Shown one piece after another: positions 57,061-64,000 of a DNA stretch of 64,000 bases. Numbering within the stretch: position 1 is the first letter of the stretch; each line of letters begins with the position of its first letter. The stretch spans positions 2,542,001 through 2,606,000 of the forward strand of contig JAZAYU010000012.1 of NCBI GenBank assembly GCA_038501625.1. Direction: 5' to 3'. This DNA is from Corbicula japonica. Taxonomy: Eukaryota > Mollusca > Bivalvia > Venerida > Cyrenidae. Made by a program: the position numbers and the translations under genes. The notes under the pieces are model-generated. The model was not told the DNA's origin. It saw nothing but the letters and a program-made list of their open reading frames with translations, and searched no databases.

Positions 57061-59072
57061 TAAGAACTGAATTTATTCGTTTATTCGTAAAATAGAAAGC
57101 TGTTCCTATAGGGCTCGAACATTAGGCCTTAAGTTAGACCTTGTTATAAATACACACCATTACCGTTGTTGATCCAAGTACAGTCAAACATCAGCTTAAG
57201 ACAACCTGTAAAAAGATGACATTCAAACCGCATTTCATTTGTCTCAATGACTGATTTAAAGAAAAAAATTCGCCTCTAACATGTCTTAACAAAGACCAGT
57301 TGTCTTCAACGACTATTTTTGGTTTTCACGTGATTGGACTTTGAAGACCGGCTTGATTGTAATACTTACTTTCAATAAAAGTCTTCTTCTTCTTCTCGTA
57401 AAGCAAAATGCAAAAAAGCACAACAGTTTGTTTTGTAGTCATGGGCAGAGACGATAGCGTCCAAAGTAATTCTGATCTAAGCCAATGTGATTTTCCACAG
57501 ACTTCAATCTTTACTCTAGGGGATGGTCTGTATGTTGGTATTGTCTTTATGTATCATCCGCATTTCACTATTTCACTCATTGGAATCTTAAACCTTTATT
57601 TGTCGTCGAAATCACAGAAAGGCAATTTTTTCGAAACACAACAGATGAATCGATTTTCCTTGTTAATCTCGAGGCAGCCCCCTACGCTGAACCAATCTAT
57701 TTCGCAGAGTGGTCGTTCCTTACACTCACTTTACATCTCTGCGAAAGGCTCAATGTCAAGATTTTTGACATAACTCGACAGCCTTATTTTATACAGTCAT
57801 TATTATGAATATGAAAGCTTGTGGATAAACAAATGACATATATCTTCACTACCTTTCATTCAAACCAAAGAAACCCAAGCAATTTTAAACGTAATTGGTG
57901 AACTATGTTTTGAGTTAAAGTAAAAGTAGTTGAAAGTAGTCCCAGCCTATAACAGAGGTGAATGAGCCAATAGTGTAAGAGAGTGACGCTGAACGTGTTT
58001 AATGCGCATGCCAGACAAAGCAAAACGCACCAAGCAAATCTTCCCGCCGAGCAAATAATACAGAGATAGGATTATAATTACATGTATATTAATAACAAAA
58101 CTAAGAAAAAAATAAAGAAAAAAAGAGAGTCTTATGGTTTACCACTCTGGAAAGCTCAGTCGCAAAACAAATTTGCCAGTGGTGTTTGAATCGTGGCTCT
58201 AAGTTCCAGACATGCAAAGATAAAACAAAAATAGCAGATAATTGCACTGAGTCTCATAAGCGAAACTGGAAGGTACTCAATTTCTTGTCTGAGACCAAAG
58301 TAACTAATAATAACTATAAAACGTTTTTCTTAAGTTGTGCTTGTGCTTTTCTGAATCAGATATTGTTTGGTCAGAAATTTCGCTATTGAGCAGATATCGG
58401 GTTTATTAAAGTCTTTAACAATATTACAAGCTGCAAAAAAGCTAACATGCGGTTAAAAATCTATTAAAACTTGCAACAATCACCGGCAAAATATTTTGGT
58501 TCCACGAGATCCTTAGATCTTAAAAATTACAAGTTGTCTTCTTTCAAACACTGAGTTTCCGATCCATTGCCAAAAACAGTTTTTCGAGTTTTCATTAGAG
58601 GCTTAAGCCTGGAACATGTTAAATTTCGACTATTTCTTCGCTATGTACTATTTTAAGGATTTTATTGTCAATAATAATTTTACTTATATTATTTGCTTGA
58701 ACATTCACTGCGTTCTTGTACTTTTTAGTATTTATCAAGTTTAAATCACTGTTCTTCTTAAATTTATCCTTGTATTTGATCTTCAAAGACAGACTTTCCG
58801 TTTGGTTTCGTAAATCCTCTAAAGAAAATTATAAAAAAAAACATTCGTCACGTATTTGTCAATTTAACTGTGGTTCATTGTTATAGGATGTGACAGTTCA
58901 TGGACGTCATCACACTCTTACACGATGTGAACAGACCAACAATCAAACCTCCAGAGAAGAACATTTGCAATGTCTTTCCTACTATATACACATTGTGTTA
59001 ATAGCTGTCGCGATCCTGACAAAACTACTCTTCAACATTTACATTTTTGCGTAACTATTGTTTGCAGATCTT
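57061..59072. other. No recognisable gene
   Basis: A 121-codon open frame at 57408-57773 has no domain I recognise. Its composition is ordinary and I do not call it. The rest is AT-rich. Confidence 0.4.
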
Positions 59073-59076
59073 AGGT

Positions 59077-59327
59077 GAGGCACGCCACGGGAAAAGGTAC
59101 CTTCGGTCATTTTTTGTGTTATTTTTGTTGTTATTATATTTAGAAAGAACTTTCGAATTTCTATTATTTTCTCATAACAAAACTGTGATTTTGTTACACA
59201 TTTTGACAATAAAATGTTATTTTTACCGCGAATTGCATAATAATTAATGTCGTCTGCTCAACTTTATGACGTCGTTTCAAGGATTGACGTCAACTATCCG
59301 AAGGTACTTTTTCCCGTGGCTTGCCTC
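59077..59327 (-). mobile_element. MITE family A, copy 7 (251 bp, TSD AGGT)
   Basis: GAGGCACGCCACGGGAAAAG to the inverse GGCTTGCCTC. AGGT lies at 59073-59076 and 59328-59331. The CRE pair is near the right end (TGACGTCG and TGACGTCA, 59267-59292). Same orientation as copy 2. Confidence 0.9.
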
Positions 59328-59518
59328 AGGTGTAAAGAACCTTAGAGGTGCGCGCTTATCAGGACGCTTATATAAAGTGCTTTCAAATAAATTAATAGTA
59401 TAAATTTAAGAAGACCTTTTAACATAGTAAATGTCTTGTATTATATTTAACAGTCAATGTACTGGTGAATATATTTGAAGCCAATGTTGTTATACGATTT
59501 ACTAACTCTGGAAAATGC

Positions 59519-59720
59519 ACTTATAAGCCTGCAATATTGTCATATTTGTCGTGGTCGGGGGTCTTCAAAATTCCCTTTTCATCTATTTCAATCACAGTAG
59601 CGTTGTTTGTGTCGTGTGGCGGCTGTAAAAAGTCTCCCCGTACATTCAATCAGTACTGTTATCAGTTACATCCTTTGAAGGTCGTCGAGCGCGATACTTA
59701 TGTACTATGTTAATAGTACT
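59519..59720 (+). repeat. Dispersed repeat B copy with AGTCTCCCCGTAC word
   Basis: AGCCTGCAATATTGTCATAT, TTGTCGTGGTCGGGGGTC and TTCCCTTTTCATCTATTT match 60170-60260. GTCTCCCCGTACAT and CAGTACTGTTATCAGT match 19400-19432 inverted. Confidence 0.6.
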
Positions 59721-60084
59721 TCTAAATTTACCTTTTGTTTTTAATATTTCGGCCAGTTTAAAGATGGGTGGTTTCAATATCCCAGCCAATATAAATTTTG
59801 ATATTGTTCAATCACCCCCAATGACATACTTCCTGCTTTTTTAAATTTTGCCTTTGGCATTGTCTGTGATATGCAGGATTTATATTCTAAGATCCCCTCT
59901 CAAAATTCAATTCTGTTTAGTTCCGCCCATTGTTTTCTCGTTAAGGGCAAACACATTCTTTTATTTGGGGACCATATGCCGCTGAACATGGAATGGTATT
60001 AATCTGAAAATACCGCATTGAAGGTTCCATGTTCACCTCCATATGCATACCACCGTTTGGGATGGATCAAAATTATACTGTTTA

Positions 60085-60260
60085 TTGGTGTAAATATTGA
60101 GTTGCGCTCAACACAGGGCTAGGCGGCGTGGGCAGTAAGAAGCATTTCCATTCCTGCCAATGAACAGGCTCAATCAAACCGAGCCTGCAATATTTTCATA
60201 TTTGTCGTGGTCGAGGGTCTTCAAAGTTCCCTTTTCATCTACTTCATCTATCTTGTAGTG
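60085..60260 (+). repeat. Dispersed repeat B, best copy
   Basis: TTGGTGTAAATATTGAGTTG, GGGCTAGGCGGC, the AGGCTCAATCAAACCGAGCC hairpin and TTGTCGTGGTCGAGGGTC occur in the same order as in 13618-13830 (inverted). Confidence 0.65.
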
Positions 60261-60689
60261 ATTTGTCCAAATTAAATAGCTGATTTCACTCTATTCATTT
60301 TAATTAGAGTCGACAACTACAATGTAACATGAATTATGTATGTGATCAATTTAAATAAAAATAATATGAAACGTCTTCATCATTTCTAAATTGTCACATG
60401 CAAATGAGCGATATTAAATTCTTATTTTATCTTACATCAATGCTTCATTTACTGATGGTGTGCAATATAATTGTTAAAGTAATATTTTTGCTATGACTAT
60501 GTTAAGAGAGCGCAAAAATATTATCTTCTAAGAGAAACAAAACCACATGTTGTTTTAACTTTCTGAGGTTGATAAATCACAAACAGGGAGAACGTGTCAG
60601 ACAAAAATAATCGTAGGTGGATAAAGGCCGAACATATCAAGAAATACAGTTATCTGATATCAATGGATTTTGAAGGTCTTTGCTAATGC

Positions 60690-61010
60690 AAATACTCCTT
60701 GTTTTTTCCGCATTCAGTATCTTCATGGTAACGTAGAGTAAAACTGTAAGCTAGAATATCTTTCTGTAATTAAATATGTTTAACTTGTCAAGCACAGACC
60801 GGAGATAGGACTTTTATACAAGCAAGCATGCTGGGAGAAGACGAGAAGATATATTATGATTGTAGACTCGTAAGATTAAGAACAGGCTACCGTAATTTCT
60901 CTTGGGAAATACGTTTGTGGTCTCTTTCAAACAACATACAAATTGTATTTTCTAATGCCCTTTGGGAAAGTTAGGAGTAGATGTTTTGACAGAAACAGCG
61001 CTACGACTAA
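60690..61010. repeat. Diverged duplicate block E, copy 2
   Basis: Same order of words as 55070-55560 but without the MITE. Confidence 0.6.
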
Positions 61011-63660
61011 AACGTCTGTCATCTTTTTCTGTGCTTAGTCGCAGCATGGAACCAGTTATATTATTCCAGATAATACGATTTTGATATTCGTCATCGTTAT
61101 GAAAACAATAATATTTGACCATTAACCTATAAGGAATACCATATAATGCTTTTATCGCAATATGAAAATGATGCTACTTTTGCGAGGACAATGGCGTTCA
61201 CTATATTTTGTGTCCTTTCCAAATGAATAAATTATGAATTTGGATTCAAATGACACAGTATCGGAATTTTACACTTTTAAAATTGATTTAAAACAATAAA
61301 TCAGAGAACTTGGTTAAAATTAAACATATGTAGGTTATTCAACATTATAAATGAGAACGTTGTCTTTTGCAGCTGGTTCATTTAAAAAAAAAACCCAAGC
61401 AGCTTAATGCTTTGTCATTGACAATTTCACGGCGGTACCTATCGGATTCTAATTTCGTTACATATTTGTAGTGTCCTTGGAAATTAATTATATTATAATC
61501 AGTTGTAGTTATGTTCATATGGCTGTGTCGGAAAACTGTGACTGTTCCTAATATCCATATCATGTTTTGCTTTACCACAGACGGTTCCAGTGCGATAGCC
61601 TCTTACCGTTTAACTCCCGTTTTATTATCTTATACTATTAGCTTTATTTTTTTGGAGATGTGAGGCTAGCTTTTGAACGTAAATAAATTATTCTTGGTTT
61701 GTTGTATGTCTTAAGTTTTAATAGCCGTGTCCTCAGTAGCAATAGTATCAACATTACAATTAGGAATTCAAGAGCATTAGTTGAATTAGCGTGACAACAG
61801 ATTAAGTATTTACCTTTTTTTAATGTAATGGATAGGGAAAAGGCAAATAACCATCGTGTCCACTTTCTTCTTTATTTGCATTAAAATATTAGTCTGAAGG
61901 CATTACAAATGTTTTATTTAGTAAAATGAGAAGCAAGATGAGACTAAGCAATGATACCCTTGTCTGGATTGCTTGGTTGTTTGCTTACTTGATGTCTAAC
62001 TAGTATGAATTCAGAAGATGGGGTCTAATGTAAGCTTCCTGAAATACATGTACACGACGACACTAAAACGCACTTGGCCTGCTAAATTTCTGGCTGGAAA
62101 AATTTGCCAAACCAAATAAAGAATGAACGTTAGCAGTTGGTCAAGGCCCCAGGTTCACGAAAAAATTTAATTTCATGCTCAAACTAAAACTTAATTTTGT
62201 CTCAAACTATATTTATCAAAATTCATGAGTAACATATGCGTTAATTACTTTGAATAAATGATACAAATGAACACATAATGTTAAAAAATATTCAAGAGTT
62301 TAGGTAGACTTTCAGTAAATACATATAGATTTTCATATACAGTTCTAAATATGTTTGCGTTCAAGCATTTATGGCAAAATATCCCGTGTGCATACGATTA
62401 ATATATTCTAGAGCATCCAGCTTCAAGTTACTTGACATTGAAGAATTAGCACAAACTTGTTTAATTTGCCATCTCAAGTGGTTTTCTCTTCTACCCCCAG
62501 AATCTATCATACGTTACCAACTCGCATTATGTCTCGAATTTAAATCTTTTCCTTGTTAATTAGATAGTGGGTTGTTTATGACCATTTTGCTGTCAGGCCA
62601 TCATTGGAAATATTGGTCTATGCCAGCCCGATCTCGTGTCTTGCATAATGCTGATCTATAAACAATGTTTAACTGGCATTTAATTTCACGGTAATCCAGT
62701 TGTATGTAAAAATTGAAAGTTATTACAAATCTCTAGATAAAAACGTTTTCTTATTTCACTGTGCTTTTTTCCTGACATTTTGTTAAGTGTTAGATATAAT
62801 TCTATTTATAGTATGATTACACATTATGCAAAACAAGAACTTTTCATTTCGTTTCTTATTCAGATCCAGTTTTGTTCCACCCAATGCTTTTCTCGTTGAA
62901 AGTACAACCCAATAATTTCCACAGGAACCAAATAACGTGGCATAAACTATAAGTAACGAACTTTCTTTTAATGAACCCAGACGAGTACATTTGACGCCGA
63001 TACTGGTTTTAATTAGAAAGCATGACTATCCATTAGAAAAAAACACAATAAAGCGAGCCTTCCCTGTGTTTTTCGAAAACTATATGCGTATGAAAGTTAG
63101 AAGCAGAAAACAACCTCTCGCCAAATATTGACAGTTAAGATGACGTGTTTATTTATTATTTTAAGTATGCTGCACACAACAAAATTATTTAAATGCAAAA
63201 TGAGAACTCGGGTGTTACCGCCTTGAAGCGGTCAGTGTTAAAACATTTTAAACATTTTGTCACCGGTGGCTTTAATGGTTTTAAATAGTCATGCCGTGCA
63301 GTCCGTCCTTTAATTTCTAAAATTACTGAAATGTTTTCTGCTGTGCTCATCGTCTAGTCATTCCTTTAAATGATATTTGATCGCGTTATATCTTCCGTTA
63401 ACCATTTCAAAATGTTAATTCTTAATACATGTATGTATATGTTTCTTCTTTTATGTTCACAGCAGTTTTGCCTGGGGGCCTTAAACGTCCACTTCAAATC
63501 AATCTATTTATCACTCAGGGATTGCATTTTACATCCAATCTACACACCCTTCTCCGTTCACACAATCAAACACATGCTGTCTTTACCTCTTTCTGTTGCG
63601 GCTGGTCGTTCCCACTTACCATGGTTTCGAAATTGTTTTGCTCTTCTATTGCACATTTCA
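61011..63660. other. No recognisable gene
   Basis: AT-rich. Open frames at 63370-63713 overlap one another and have no domain. Confidence 0.4.
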
Positions 63661-63671
63661 CTTTTTCTTAC

Positions 63672-63792
63672 TGGTCTGTGAAAGAAAGCTACTCGGAGCT
63701 ATTTTATCTTTAGATGTTTCAGCTCCATTTGAGATACCAAATTTTAATCTTTTTGACGACGGCTCAATCCCAGTGGAGAAAGGTTCATCCAT
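63672..63792 (-). CDS. Possible first coding exon (unknown nuclear-type protein)
   Basis: An ATG at 63792 in good context (AAAATGG) opens about 40 codons beginning MDEPFSTGIEPSSKRLKFGI, and the frame reaches a donor-like site A/GTAAGA at 63671. If unspliced it stops 4 codons later. The Ser-Ser-Lys-Arg-Leu-Lys stretch looks like a nuclear localisation signal. The opposite strand also reads open, so coding on this strand is not certain. The promoter and further exons would lie outside or beyond this window's right edge and downstream to the left; none is visible. Confidence 0.3.
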
Positions 63793-64000
63793 TTTCAAAG
63801 GTGCTCTTGAATAAAAATTAAAATAGGTTGTTAAAGTTAAATATCATTCGTTTAAAGACAACTACGACCAGCAAGTATATATGTCGAGCAAGATTAGCTT
63901 TGCATTAGAAATCTATAAAAATATTATAATTTTCAGTAATGTCATACAATTGTTTCTTTCATTGTATATTTTTTCTTACTGTTGCATGTATTTTTGTCAA

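Noticed and set aside
57408..57773. 121-codon open frame
   Set aside because: No domain, no splice support, no neighbours; its length is not rare in 64 kb of six frames.

Overview
This is AT-rich (roughly two-thirds A+T) metazoan genomic DNA. It has no operons and very few long open frames, and it carries spliced-looking exons, non-LTR retrotransposon tails, MITEs and many long hairpins. The frequent TACATGTA-type words, the repeats that begin with a hairpin followed by CCGTCTGTCCGTCCGTACG, and the many large palindromes all suggest a marine bivalve mollusc. That assignment is an inference from repeat style, not from a marker gene.

Layout. 0-3.5 kb: a possible minus-strand exon encoding a lysine-rich then acidic peptide (68-292), with a CpG-rich stretch upstream of it. 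3.5-30 kb: mostly unique AT-rich DNA broken by SINE-like tRNA heads, long hairpins (5813-5992, 18747-18879), several TIR elements and simple repeats. 30-35 kb: an LTR fragment with a tRNA-Lys-type primer-binding site, a clam-type dispersed repeat, and a hammerhead-ribozyme-like motif on the minus strand near 34.78 kb. 37-42 kb: a run of inverted repeats of increasing size. It ends in a 689-bp element flanked by TTAA and a 2,408-bp fold-back element with about 1-kb arms and a 5-bp target duplication (39518-41925). 42-44.5 kb: the 3' end of a non-LTR retrotransposon. 44.6-45.0 kb: a pentanucleotide VNTR.

46.65-50.07 kb is the most unusual region. It is a 3.4-kb TIR element flanked by GTATAC on both sides. 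It carries a decayed IS3-type (HTH + rve integrase) transposase on the plus strand, a clean signal-peptide mini-ORF in front of it, and a convergent two-exon gene on the minus strand that starts next to the right terminus. 51.7-54.5 kb holds two non-LTR retrotransposon remnants in opposite orientation. The first is nearly intact for reverse transcriptase and has one frameshift. 55-64 kb contains more MITE copies, old duplicated blocks and one possible first exon at the far right end (minus strand).

At least seven copies (four to five full length) of one ~250-bp MITE family are spread over 12-59 kb. Three copies show 4-bp target duplications (ATTT, AATT, AGGT). The better copies carry a pair of CRE-like TGACGTCA octamers. 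I found no complete host gene. Almost everything recognisable is mobile or derived from mobile DNA.
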